Shown here in pieces: positions 52,063-60,343 of a DNA stretch of 64,000 bases (position 1 is its first letter; each line of letters starts with the position of its first letter). Under the pieces are notes generated by a model that was not told where the DNA came from, did not search any database, and saw nothing but the letters and a program-made list of their open reading frames with translations. A program made the position numbers and the translations under genes. This DNA is from Variovorax paradoxus NBRC 15149 (lineage in GTDB: Bacteria; Pseudomonadota; Gammaproteobacteria; Burkholderiales; Burkholderiaceae_C), in NCBI RefSeq assembly GCF_001591365.1, contig NZ_BCUT01000007.1, positions 496,001 through 560,000 of the forward strand, in the 5' to 3' direction.

Positions 52063-54932
52063 TTGGCGGCCGCCGTTTCTTCGATACGCTTGCTCAGCAG
52101 CTCTTCCTGCAGCGCGTTGAACCGGCTGTATTCCTGCTGCCATTCGGAAGGCTGCATCACCGGCATCACCTGCACCGCGGTCACCTTGAACTCGGGACAG
52201 TTGGTGGCCCAGTCGGAGTTGTCGGTGGTGATCACGTTGGCGCCCGATTCGGGGAAGTGGAAGGTGGTGTAGACCACGCCCGGCTGCACGCGCTCGGTGA
52301 TGGTGGCGCGCAGCACGGTTTCGCCCGCGCGGCTCCGGATGCCGACCCAGTCGCCCTCGGCAATGCCGCGGTCCTCGGCGTCGGCCGGATGGATTTCGAG
52401 CCGGTCCTCGCTGTGCCACTGGTTGTTGTCGGTGCGGCGCGTCTGCGCGCCCACGTTGTACTGCGACAGGATGCGCCCGGTGGTCAGGATCAGCGGGTAC
52501 ATGCGCGTGACCTTCTCGTCGGTCGGCACGTACTGGGTGATGATGAACTTGCCCTTGCCGCGCACGAACTCGCCGATGTGCATGGTCGGCGTGCCTTCCG
52601 GCGCGGCCTCGTTGCAGGGCCACTGCACGCTGCCCAGCTTCGCGAGCTTGGCGTAGCTCACGCCCGTGAAGGTGGGCGTGAGCGCGGCGATCTCGTCCAT
52701 GATCTCCTCGGCGCTCGCGTAGTTCATGGGGTAGCCCAGCGCGTTGGAGAGCAGCTGCGTCACCTCCCAGTCGGCATAGCCGGCCTTGGGCGGCATGACC
52801 TTGGTGACGCGCGAGATGCGGCGCTCGGCGTTGGTGAAGGTGCCGTCTTTTTCGAGGAACGACGCGCCCGGCAGGAACACGTGCGCGTACTTGGCGGTTT
52901 CGTTCAGGAACAGGTCCTGCACCACGATGCATTCCATGGCCATCATCGCCTCGGCCACGTGCTGGGTGTTGGGGTCCGACTGGACCACGTCCTCGCCTTC
53001 GCAGTACAGGCCCTTGAAGCTGCCGGTGATGGCGGCATCGAACATGTTGGGAATGCGCAGCCCCGGCTCGGCCCGCAGCGCCACGCCCCAGGCGTCTTCG
53101 AAGCTGCCGCGCGCGGTGCTGTCCGACACATGGCGGTAGCCCGGCAGCTCGTGCGGGAACGAGCCCATGTCGCAGGAACCCTGCACGTTGTTCTGGCCGC
53201 GCAGCGGATTCACGCCCACGCCTTCGCGGCCCACGTTGCCGGTGGCCATGGCCAGGTTGGCGATGCCCATCACCATGGTCGAGCCCTGGCTGTGCTCGGT
53301 CACGCCCAGGCCGTAGTAGATGGCGGCATTGCGCTTGCCGTCATGGCCCTTGGCAAAGAGCCGCGCGGCGGCGCGCAGCTCGGCGGCCGGCACGCCGGTC
53401 ACGGCTTCCATGGCCTCGGGCGAGTTGGCCGGTCGCGCGACGAATTCGCGCCACTCGTTGAACGACTTGGGCTCGCAGCGCTCGGCCACGAAGGCCTCGT
53501 CGACCAGGCCTTCGGTCACGATCACATGCGCCATGGCGCTGATCACCGCCACGTTGGTGCCGGGCCTGAGCTTGAGGTGGTGGTCGGCCTTGACGTGCGG
53601 CGACTTCACCAGGTCGATGGTGCGCGGGTCGATCACGATCAGCCGGGCGCCGGCGCGCAGGCGCCTTTTCATGCGCGACGCGAACACCGGGTGGCCGTCG
53701 GACGGATTGGCGCCGATCACCATGATCACGTCCGACTTCTCGACCGACTTGAAGGTCTGCGTGCCGGCCGATTCGCCCATGGTCTGCTTCAGTCCGTAGC
53801 CGGTGGGCGAATGGCACACGCGCGCGCAGGTGTCGACGTTGTTGTTGCCGAAGGCGGCGCGCACCAGCTTCTGCACCAGGTAGCCCTCTTCGTTGGTGCA
53901 GCGCGAGGACACCAGGCCGCCGATGGAATCGGTGCCGTACTTGGCCTGGATGCGGCGGAACTCGCTGGCGGCATAGTTGACGGCTTCGTCCCAGCTCACT
54001 TCCCGCCACGGATCGGTGATCTTGCTGCGGATCATGGGCTTGAGCACGCGGTCCTTGTGGGTGGCGTAGCCCCAGGCGAAGCGGCCCTTGACGCACGAGT
54101 GGCCTTCGTTGGCCTTGCCGTCCTTCCAGGGCACCATGCGCACCACTTCGTTGCCCTTCATCTCGGCCTTGAAGCCGCAGCCCACGCCGCAATAGGCGCA
54201 GGTGGTGATGGCGCTGTGCTCGGCCTGGCCCAGCCAGATCACCGATTTTTCCTGCAGCGTGGCGGTGGGACAGGCCTGCACGCAGGCGCCGCAGCTCACG
54301 CATTCGGATTCCATGAAGGGCTGGTCCTGGCCTGGCGACACGCGCGACTCGAAGCCGCGGCCGCTGATGGTGAGCGCGAAGGTGCCCTGCGTTTCTTCGC
54401 ACGCGCGCACGCAGCGGTTGCAGACGATGCACTTGGACGGGTCGTAGGTGAAGTAGGGGTTGGACTCGTCCTTGGCGCTCTTCAGGTGGTTGGCGCCGTC
54501 GTAGCCATAGCGCACGTTGCGCAGGCCCGTGACGCCGGCCATGTCCTGCAGTTCGCAGTCGCCGTTGGCGGCGCAGGTGAGGCAGTCCAGCGGATGGTCG
54601 GAGATGTAGAGCTCCATCACGCCCTTGCGCAGTTCCTGCAGCCTCGGGCTTTGCGTGCGCACCTTCATGCCGGCTTCGGCCGGCGTGGTGCACGACGCCG
54701 GATAGCCCTTGCGCCCGTCGATCTCCACCAGGCAGAGCCGGCAGGAGCCGAAGGGCTCCAGGCTGTCGGTTGCGCACAGCTTGGGCACCTGCACGCCCGC
54801 ATCGACCGCGGCGCGCATCAGCGAGGTGCCCTTGGCCACCGTCACCGGCATGCCGTCGATCTCGAGCGTGACTTCCTCGGTGGACTCGCGGCGCGGCGTG
54901 CCGTGGTCGATGTCTTGCGATGGGTTCAGCAT
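52059..54932 (-). CDS. fdsA: NAD-dependent formate dehydrogenase alpha subunit FdsA
   Basis: A 957-residue molybdenum catalytic subunit. It has an N-terminal [2Fe-2S] domain (CATDSLEPFGSCRLC and ASC, residues 53-81), a His/Cys cluster (DHPLDCLTCAANGDC), two ferredoxin-type clusters (CIVCNRCVRAC; CVSCGACVQAC) and the domain-start cluster CAYCGVGC. The Mo-ligand region is VDTCARVCHSP, where Cys373-His374 align with the known active-site pair. It oxidises formate to CO2 and feeds electrons to FdsB. No Sec codon is used. The stop overlaps fdhD. Confidence 0.96.
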   Translation of the reverse strand: MLNPSQDIDHGTPRRESTEEVTLEIDGMPVTVAKGTSLMRAAVDAGVQVPKLCATDSLEPFGSCRLCLVEIDGRKGYPASCTTPAEAGMKVRTQSPRLQELRKGVMELYISDHPLDCLTCAANGDCELQDMAGVTGLRNVRYGYDGANHLKSAKDESNPYFTYDPSKCIVCNRCVRACEETQGTFALTISGRGFESRVSPGQDQPFMESECVSCGACVQACPTATLQEKSVIWLGQAEHSAITTCAYCGVGCGFKAEMKGNEVVRMVPWKDGKANEGHSCVKGRFAWGYATHKDRVLKPMIRSKITDPWREVSWDEAVNYAASEFRRIQAKYGTDSIGGLVSSRCTNEEGYLVQKLVRAAFGNNNVDTCARVCHSPTGYGLKQTMGESAGTQTFKSVEKSDVIMVIGANPSDGHPVFASRMKRRLRAGARLIVIDPRTIDLVKSPHVKADHHLKLRPGTNVAVISAMAHVIVTEGLVDEAFVAERCEPKSFNEWREFVARPANSPEAMEAVTGVPAAELRAAARLFAKGHDGKRNAAIYYGLGVTEHSQGSTMVMGIANLAMATGNVGREGVGVNPLRGQNNVQGSCDMGSFPHELPGYRHVSDSTARGSFEDAWGVALRAEPGLRIPNMFDAAITGSFKGLYCEGEDVVQSDPNTQHVAEAMMAMECIVVQDLFLNETAKYAHVFLPGASFLEKDGTFTNAERRISRVTKVMPPKAGYADWEVTQLLSNALGYPMNYASAEEIMDEIAALTPTFTGVSYAKLAKLGSVQWPCNEAAPEGTPTMHIGEFVRGKGKFIITQYVPTDEKVTRMYPLILTTGRILSQYNVGAQTRRTDNNQWHSEDRLEIHPADAEDRGIAEGDWVGIRSRAGETVLRATITERVQPGVVYTTFHFPESGANVITTDNSDWATNCPEFKVTAVQVMPVMQPSEWQQEYSRFNALQEELLSKRIEETAAAK

Positions 54933-54954
54933 GGGGTGTCTCCTCTCTGTTCGG

Positions 54955-56514
54955 TCAGGCTGCGGCGCGGTCGGGGGCTTCGATGCCGAAGTCCTCCGGG
55001 TAGTGATTGATGGCCGAGAGCACGGGGTAGGGCGTCATGCCACCCATCGCGCAGAGCGAGCCGTGCAGCATGGTGTCGCACAGGTCGCGCAGCAGAATGA
55101 CCTGCTGCGGCCGGTTCTGGTTGCTCGTGATCTTGTCGATCACTTCCACGCCGCGCGTGGAGCCGATGCGGCAGGGCGTGCACTTGCCGCAGGACTCGAT
55201 CGCGCAGAACTCCATCGCGTAGCGCGCCAGCTGCGACATGTCGGCCGTGTCGTCGTGCACCACGATGCCGCCGTGCCCGACCACCGCGCCCACGGCCGCA
55301 TAGGCCTCGTAGTCCAGCGGCAGGTCCCACTGCGATTCGGGCACGTAGGCGCCCAGCGGACCGCCCACCTGCACCGCCTTGATCGGCCGGCCGCTCGCGC
55401 TGCCGCCGCCGAAGTCGTAGAGCAGCTCGCGCAGGCTCAGGCCGAAGGCCTTCTCGACCAGGCCGCCGTGCCGGATGTTGCCGGCCAGCTGGAACGGCAG
55501 CGTGCCGCGCGAACGGCCCATGCCGTGGTGCTTGTAGAAGTCCGCGCCGCGCGCCAGGATGAGGGGCACCGACGCCAGCGTGATCACGTTGTTGATCACG
55601 GTCGGCTGGCCGAACAGGCCCTGCAGCGCCGGCAGCGGCGGCTTGGCGCGCACGATGCCGCGGCGGCCTTCCAGGCTTTCGAGCAGCGCGGTTTCCTCGC
55701 CGCACACGTAGGCGCCGGCCGCCTTGCGCACGGTCAGTCGGAAGGCGTGGCCCGAGCCCAGGATGTCGTCGCCCAGGAAGCCCGCCTGCTCCGCGTTGCG
55801 GATGGCCTCGCCCAGCGTGGCAATGGCATGCGGGTATTCCGAGCGAACGTAGATGTAGCCTTCGGTCGCGCCCGTTGCAATGCCCGCGATGGCCATGCCT
55901 TCCACCAGCATCAGCGGATCGCCTTCCATCGTCATGCGGTCCGAGAAGGTGCCCGAGTCGCCTTCGTCGGCATTGCAGACGATGTATTTCTGCGGCGCCT
56001 CCGCGGCCAGCACGGTCTTCCATTTGATGCCGGCCGGGAATGCGGCGCCGCCGCGGCCGCGCAGTCCGGAGTCGAGCACCTGCTGCGCGATTTCGGCCGG
56101 TGCGAGGGTGAGCGCGCGGCGCAGTCCCGCGAAGCCTTCGTGCGCCTCGTAGTCGGCCACGGACACCGGGTCGGTCACGCCCATGCGCGCGAAGGTCAGG
56201 CGCTCCTGCTTCTTCAGGTACGCAATCTCTTCGGTCAGGCCCAGGTTCAACGCATGGGCGCCGCCCGAAAGAAAGCCGGCATCGAACAGGCCCGCCACGT
56301 CGGCACCCGTGACCGGGCCGTAAGCCACGCGGCCTTGCGGCGTGGCCACCTCGACCAGCGTCTCCAGCCAGAACAGGCCGCGCGAGCCGTTGCGCACGAT
56401 GCGCACGTCGGCGTTGCGCGCACGGGCTTGCGCTTCGATCTGCCGAGCCACCCGGTCGGCGCCGACCGCCAGCGCCGCGGAGTCGCGCGGGACATAGATG
56501 ATGGCGGTGGTCAT
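54955..56514 (-). CDS. fdsB: Formate dehydrogenase beta subunit FdsB (FMN, NAD site)
   Basis: A 519-residue NuoF-like subunit with an N-terminal thioredoxin-like extension of about 110 residues. GLRGRGGAAFPAGIKW (residues 150-165) is the FMN/NADH site, YICNADEGDSGTFSD-type sequence (IVCNADEGDSGTFSDR) follows, and ESCGKCTPCRIGS is the [4Fe-4S] motif. It passes formate electrons to NAD. Start ATG 56514 overlaps fdsG (ATGA). An upstream ATG would add 44 residues read from inside fdsG. Confidence 0.95.
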   Translation of the reverse strand: MTTAIIYVPRDSAALAVGADRVARQIEAQARARNADVRIVRNGSRGLFWLETLVEVATPQGRVAYGPVTGADVAGLFDAGFLSGGAHALNLGLTEEIAYLKKQERLTFARMGVTDPVSVADYEAHEGFAGLRRALTLAPAEIAQQVLDSGLRGRGGAAFPAGIKWKTVLAAEAPQKYIVCNADEGDSGTFSDRMTMEGDPLMLVEGMAIAGIATGATEGYIYVRSEYPHAIATLGEAIRNAEQAGFLGDDILGSGHAFRLTVRKAAGAYVCGEETALLESLEGRRGIVRAKPPLPALQGLFGQPTVINNVITLASVPLILARGADFYKHHGMGRSRGTLPFQLAGNIRHGGLVEKAFGLSLRELLYDFGGGSASGRPIKAVQVGGPLGAYVPESQWDLPLDYEAYAAVGAVVGHGGIVVHDDTADMSQLARYAMEFCAIESCGKCTPCRIGSTRGVEVIDKITSNQNRPQQVILLRDLCDTMLHGSLCAMGGMTPYPVLSAINHYPEDFGIEAPDRAAA

Positions 56515-56975
56515 GAGGCGCTCCGTGCTTGCCGCGCGATGTCGTCGAACAGCGCCGGCGTGATGCGCGCATGCACCTCGCCGTTCACCGCGATGGCGGG
56601 CGACGAGGCGCACAGGCCGAGGCAGAACACCGGCTCCAGCGAGCACTGGCCGTCGGCCGAGGTGCCGTGCACGCCGCAGCCCAGGCGTTGCTCGGCATGC
56701 GCGAGCAGCGCGTCCGCGCCCATCGCCTTGCAGGCCTCGGCGCGGCAGACCTGCACCAGCAGCCGGCCCGCCGGGGCCGAGCGGAAGTGGTGGTAATAGC
56801 TCACCACGCCATGCACCTCGGCGCGCGACAGGTTGAACTGCTCGGCGATGAGCGGGACCGCGTCGGGCGGAACATGCCCCAGCGCGTCCTGGATGCCGTG
56901 GAGCGCAGGAAGCAGCCCGCCCGGCGTGTCCTTGTGCGCGGCGGCGATGGATGCCGCGATGCCCAGATTGTTCAT
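56511..56975 (-). CDS. fdsG: Formate dehydrogenase gamma subunit FdsG
   Basis: A 154-residue NuoE-like thioredoxin-fold protein binding one [2Fe-2S] cluster. Cluster Cys are in QVCRAEACKAMG and FCLGLCASSPA. The four-helix N-terminal part (LLPALHGIQDALGHVPPDAV) is normal for NuoE proteins. AGGAG upstream on the minus strand is a plausible ribosome site. First gene of the fds operon, divergent from fdsR. Confidence 0.94.
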   Translation of the reverse strand: MNNLGIAASIAAAHKDTPGGLLPALHGIQDALGHVPPDAVPLIAEQFNLSRAEVHGVVSYYHHFRSAPAGRLLVQVCRAEACKAMGADALLAHAEQRLGCGVHGTSADGQCSLEPVFCLGLCASSPAIAVNGEVHARITPALFDDIARQARSAS

Positions 56976-57008
56976 ATGCCTTGAATCTCCTAAAGTTGGA
57001 GCTGCAGT

Positions 57009-57026
57009 ACTCGTGGTGGCGCGAGT
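57009..57026. promoter_or_regulatory. Inverted repeat ACTCG-N8-CGAGT in the fdsG-fdsR region
   Basis: Perfect 5-bp arms (57009-57013 and 57022-57026) separated by eight bases in the 123-bp divergent gap. It is a candidate site for the adjacent regulator FdsR. Confidence 0.35.
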
Positions 57027-57035
57027 CTATGGAGA

Positions 57036-57048
57036 GGCATCGAATGCC
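57036..57048. promoter_or_regulatory. Palindrome GGCATCGAATGCC in the fdsG-fdsR region
   Basis: A perfect inverted repeat (GGCAT / ATGCC) around CGA, ten bases after the neighbouring ACTCG repeat. Two symmetric elements in one short divergent region suggest control of both fdsR and fdsGBA from here. Confidence 0.4.
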
Positions 57049-57098
57049 ACAATATGAAGCGTTCAGCCCAATAAATATGCTTTGGAAAGCCGAAACTC

Positions 57099-58211
57099 AT
57101 GCATGAAGTGCACATCAGGCCGCAATGGACCATCCGCCAGACCGACGGCGCGGCACTGGCGCCGCGGGTGATCGAGCTGCTGGTGCAGGTGCTGGAGCAC
57201 GGCAGCCTTTCGAGCGCCTGCACCGCGTCCGGCGTGTCCTACCGCCATGCCTGGGAGCTGATCCGACAGGGCGAAGCCATGTTCGGCCAGCCGCTGGTGG
57301 TGATGCAGCGCGGCAAGGGTTCCAGCCTCACGCCGCTTGGCGAAAAGCTGGTGTGGGCCGACCGCCGCATCACCGCGCGGCTGTCGCCGCTGCTGGATTC
57401 GCTGGCCTCCGAGCTGGGCGCGGAAATCGAGAAGCTGATTCCCACCGCGCCCACGCTGCTGCGCATCCACGCGAGCCATGGCTTCGCGATCGAGGCGCTG
57501 CATGGCTTCCTGGCCGCGGCGCAGGTGCCGGGCGATCTGCGCTACTGCGGCAGCGAGGAGGCCGTGGCCTCGCTGCACCACGGCAGCTGCGACGTCGCGG
57601 GCTTCCATGTGCCGCTGGGCGCGTTCGAGGCCGAAGCCGTCGCGCACTACGGGCCCTGGCTCAATGCCGATACGCAGAAGGTCATCGGCATGGCGACGCG
57701 GCACCAGGGCCTGATGGTGGCGCCCGGCAACCCGAAGAAGATCTACACGCCGGCCGACCTGGCGCGTTCCGATGTCCGCTTCATCAACCGGCAGGCGGGC
57801 TCGGGCACGCGCTACCTGTTCGACCTGCAGCTGCGCGAGCAGGGCATCGCGCCCGAGGCCATCAAGGGCTACGAGCAATGCGAGTTCACGCATGCGGCCG
57901 TGGCGGCCTTCGTGGCCAGCGGCATGGCCGACGCGGGCTACGGCGTGGAAACGCCGGCGCGCCAGTTCAAGCTGGACTTCATCTCCAACCAGGTGGAGCG
58001 CTACTTCCTGCTGTGCGAGGAGCGCTCGCTCGCCGCACCCATCGTGCGGCGGATGCTGGACATCCTGCAGAGCGAGGCCTACCAGAGCGCCGTGAACCGG
58101 CTGCCGGGCTACCAGGCGGTGAACTGCGGCCGCGTGCTGTCGCTGCCCGAGGCCTTCGAGTCGCTTCGCCCCGCGCCGGCCGGCAAGCGCCGCACGGCCA
58201 CGCGGTCCTGA
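57099..58211 (+). CDS. fdsR: Transcriptional regulator of formate dehydrogenase (FdsR)
   Basis: A 370-residue regulator. The N-terminal ModE/LysR-like winged HTH is VIELLVQVLEHGSLSSACTASGVSYRHAWELI with the wing at QRGKGSSLTPLGEKLV. The C-terminal part from about residue 115 is a periplasmic-binding-protein-like sensor (RIHASHGFAIEALHGFL; VRFINRQAGSGTRYLFDLQL; SGMADAGYGVETPARQF), related to molybdate/tungstate-type sensors. FdsR in Cupriavidus regulates the fds operon from the same divergent position. The ligand is unknown; formate or an oxyanion would make sense. Confidence 0.85.
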   Translation: MHEVHIRPQWTIRQTDGAALAPRVIELLVQVLEHGSLSSACTASGVSYRHAWELIRQGEAMFGQPLVVMQRGKGSSLTPLGEKLVWADRRITARLSPLLDSLASELGAEIEKLIPTAPTLLRIHASHGFAIEALHGFLAAAQVPGDLRYCGSEEAVASLHHGSCDVAGFHVPLGAFEAEAVAHYGPWLNADTQKVIGMATRHQGLMVAPGNPKKIYTPADLARSDVRFINRQAGSGTRYLFDLQLREQGIAPEAIKGYEQCEFTHAAVAAFVASGMADAGYGVETPARQFKLDFISNQVERYFLLCEERSLAAPIVRRMLDILQSEAYQSAVNRLPGYQAVNCGRVLSLPEAFESLRPAPAGKRRTATRS

Positions 58212-58294
58212 CAGCAGGGTCGCTCTTTCGCTGTCAGCCAAAAGCACTCAGCAACGCGTTCGTCGCAACTTCGCGACAAATCAGGCTCAAAAGT

Positions 58295-58310
58295 AACCAT
58301 CTGTATGGTT
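58295..58310. promoter_or_regulatory. Palindrome AACCAT-CTGT-ATGGTT, candidate TetR-type operator
   Basis: Perfect 6-bp arms around a 4-bp spacer, about 40 bp before the lipoprotein start. The form is that of operators used by TetR-family repressors, but no such gene lies in the window. It probably overlaps the lipoprotein promoter. Confidence 0.4.
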
Positions 58311-58350
58311 AAATCGCCCGAACTATCGCGAAAGAGGACGAGGGATCTCC

Positions 58351-59022
58351 ATGAAGCTGCTGCTGAGCATCGTGTGCGCCGTTGTTGCGTTGGCAGGGTG
58401 CGTCAGCACGCCGCCCACACCGACGCAACCCGGCACCGGAACCGGGCTGTCGTACGTGCCCATGGTCGCCATGGAAGGCGTGGACCGGGCCCGCTACGAC
58501 AGCGACGTGGCCGATTGCCGCACGGCGGCAATGCGGATCACCGCGCGCAGCGAGACCGGCGACGCCATGTGGCTCGCCCTGGGCCTGGGCCTGATCACGG
58601 TGCACGGGCAGGGCATCGTGGCCGCGGCCTCGTACACCGGCATTTCGGCCGCGGTGATCGACATGTCCTACCGGCCCAGCGCGGAGCTGATTGCCGAGCA
58701 CCAGCAGATCGCCGTGGTGCACTGCATGGCCAAGCGCGGCTATCGCAACCTCGACCCGAACGTACGCGACACCTTCTACGGCCATGCCTTCAATCCGGAA
58801 GTGGTGCTGGCGCCACGCCGGACCGGGGTCGACACCTACAACGCCGAAGTGCTTGCCAAGGCCGGGCAGTGCAGCATCCAGCCGCGCGCCGAGCTCACGG
58901 CCAAGGGCCCGGGCTACGAGTCATACAGCGTGCCGTGCTCGAACGGCACGGCCTGGGCCGTGCGCTGCGAATTCGGCAAGTGCCGCGTGCTGGGCCAGTC
59001 GGCCGTCCGGCGCTCCTCCTGA
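58351..59022 (+). CDS. Predicted lipoprotein with a glycine-rich segment
   Basis: A 223-residue protein with a lipoprotein signal (LLLSIVCAVVALAGC, lipobox LAGC at about residue 17) followed by a Thr/Pro linker. A hydrophobic Gly/Ala-rich part (MWLALGLGLITVHGQGIVAAASY) near residue 75 recalls glycine-zipper lipoproteins. Four or more Cys in the mature part (DCRTA, VHCMAK, GQCSI, VPCSNG, RCEFGKC) suggest disulphides. I do not recognise a named family. It has a ribosome site AGAGGACGAGGG upstream and a palindromic operator-like element before it. Confidence 0.75.
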   Translation: MKLLLSIVCAVVALAGCVSTPPTPTQPGTGTGLSYVPMVAMEGVDRARYDSDVADCRTAAMRITARSETGDAMWLALGLGLITVHGQGIVAAASYTGISAAVIDMSYRPSAELIAEHQQIAVVHCMAKRGYRNLDPNVRDTFYGHAFNPEVVLAPRRTGVDTYNAEVLAKAGQCSIQPRAELTAKGPGYESYSVPCSNGTAWAVRCEFGKCRVLGQSAVRRSS

Positions 59023-59040
59023 CGGCGCGGGCGCCGCTCG

Positions 59041-59847
59041 TCACTTGATGAGCATGCCCTTGAGGGCGGGGTCGGCGGGCGGTGCCTTGAGCTTCATCTG
59101 CCGCAGGATCTTCATCAGGAGCCGCGCGATCATCAGGTTGCGGTGCCGCTTGTTGTTGGCCGGTATCACGTACCAGGGCGCGTGCTCGGTCGAGGTGGCG
59201 CGCAGCGCCTTGTCGTAGGCCTGCTGGTAGGCGCTCCACTTGGTGCGCACCTCGAGGTCGCCCACATTGAACTTCCATTGCTTGCCGGGCGTGTCGATGC
59301 GCGCCTGCAGGCGTTCGCGCTGCGTGTCCTTGTCGATGTGCAGCATGCACTTGACGATCACCGTGCCGGTCTCGACGAGCAGGCGCTCGAAATCGTTGAT
59401 CTGCGCATAGCGCCGCTGGGTCTCGGCCTTGTCGATCCAGCCTTCGACCACGGGCACCAATACGTCTTCATAGTGGCTGCGGTTCCATACCGCGATCTCG
59501 CCGCTGCGCGGCACCACCGCATGGCAGCGCCAGAGATAGTCGTGCGCGCGCTCGTCGTCGCTGGGCGCCTTGAAGGCGGTGACGCGCACGCCCAGCGGCG
59601 AAGTGCGCGAGAAGACCCAGCGGACGGTGCCGTCCTTGCCGCTGGTGTCCATGCCCTGCAGCACCAGCAGGACCTTGCGGCGGCCCTCGGCGTGCAGCAG
59701 GTTCTGCATTTCGTCGAGCTCGATGGCCAGGGCGTCGATCTCGGCGAGCTGGTCGGCTTCGTTGCCGTCCAGGAACGGAGATTCGCCGGGGTCCACCTGC
59801 GAAAGTTTGAACTTGCTGTCGACGCGGTATTTCTTGAAGCTGGCCAT
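59041..59847 (-). CDS. ppk2: Polyphosphate kinase 2 family protein
   Basis: A 268-residue PPK2-type kinase. Walker A is LQGMDTSGKDGT, the lid-like part is RTSPLGVRVTAFKAPS, and IAVWNRSHYEDVLVPVVEG is the Walker B/NRSHYEDV block typical of class III members, which use polyphosphate to phosphorylate AMP/ADP-type substrates. ATG 59847 begins at MASFKKYRVD. It converges on the lipoprotein gene (18-bp gap) and has no obvious link to the C1 genes. Confidence 0.9.
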   Translation of the reverse strand: MASFKKYRVDSKFKLSQVDPGESPFLDGNEADQLAEIDALAIELDEMQNLLHAEGRRKVLLVLQGMDTSGKDGTVRWVFSRTSPLGVRVTAFKAPSDDERAHDYLWRCHAVVPRSGEIAVWNRSHYEDVLVPVVEGWIDKAETQRRYAQINDFERLLVETGTVIVKCMLHIDKDTQRERLQARIDTPGKQWKFNVGDLEVRTKWSAYQQAYDKALRATSTEHAPWYVIPANNKRHRNLMIARLLMKILRQMKLKAPPADPALKGMLIK

Positions 59848-59896
59848 GAATCCGGACTCCGTGCAAAAGCACGCAGCGTACGCGATCAGCGCCGGG

Positions 59897-60343
59897 TCAG
59901 CGTTCGCTCTCGTCCGGGTCGATGGAAGCGCTCCAGCGGCTGTCCCATTCGGCATGCCGCGCGGCGCCGTCGAGCTCGCGCCGGTCGCGCTTGGTGGGCC
60001 GGCCCTGCTCGATGGCCAGCGCCGGTTCGCTGCCCATGCGGCGCTGCTCGCGCATGGCCGCCTGCGCCGCAATGCTCTCGGGCGTTTCTTCGTAGAGCTG
60101 CTGCGCCACCGGCGCCGGTCCGCGCTGGCCGCTCAGGCCGCGCACCGTGACGGTTCGCGTCACGGCGCCCAGGCGGATGGCCACCGTGTCGCCGGGCTTG
60201 ACCTCGCGCGAGGCCTTGGCGATGTCGCCGTTGACCTGCACCCGGTTCTTGCCGATTTCGTCCGCGGCCAGCGAGCGCGTCTTGAAGAAGCGGGCGGCCC
60301 AGAGCCATTTGTCGATGCGCAGGCGATCCATAGGTTCAGGCAT
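59897..60343 (-). CDS. hslR: S4-domain RNA-binding heat-shock protein (HslR-like)
   Basis: A 148-residue protein whose first half is an S4 domain (RIDKWLWAARFFKTRSLAADEIGKNRVQVNG). HslR/Hsp15 binds stalled 50S subunits carrying nascent chains. ATG 60343 was chosen because E. coli HslR has a similar short lead before RLDKWLW; ATG 60331 is an alternative that avoids the 8-bp overlap with the kinase gene. The C-terminal half is charged and variable. Confidence 0.85.
   Translation of the reverse strand: MPEPMDRLRIDKWLWAARFFKTRSLAADEIGKNRVQVNGDIAKASREVKPGDTVAIRLGAVTRTVTVRGLSGQRGPAPVAQQLYEETPESIAAQAAMREQRRMGSEPALAIEQGRPTKRDRRELDGAARHAEWDSRWSASIDPDESER

Noticed and set aside
52257..55010. A very long open frame on the plus strand (over 900 codons) opposite fdsA
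   Set aside because: It is antisense to a clear molybdenum formate dehydrogenase, is rich in His, Gly, Ala and Val without any family motif, and is expected by chance in such GC-rich DNA.
51226..56975. A bidirectional hydrogenase diaphorase module (Hox), which shares NuoE/F/G-like subunits
   Set aside because: FdsA has the complete molybdenum active-site region with Cys-His, and fdhD and fdsD follow; no hydrogenase subunit is present.
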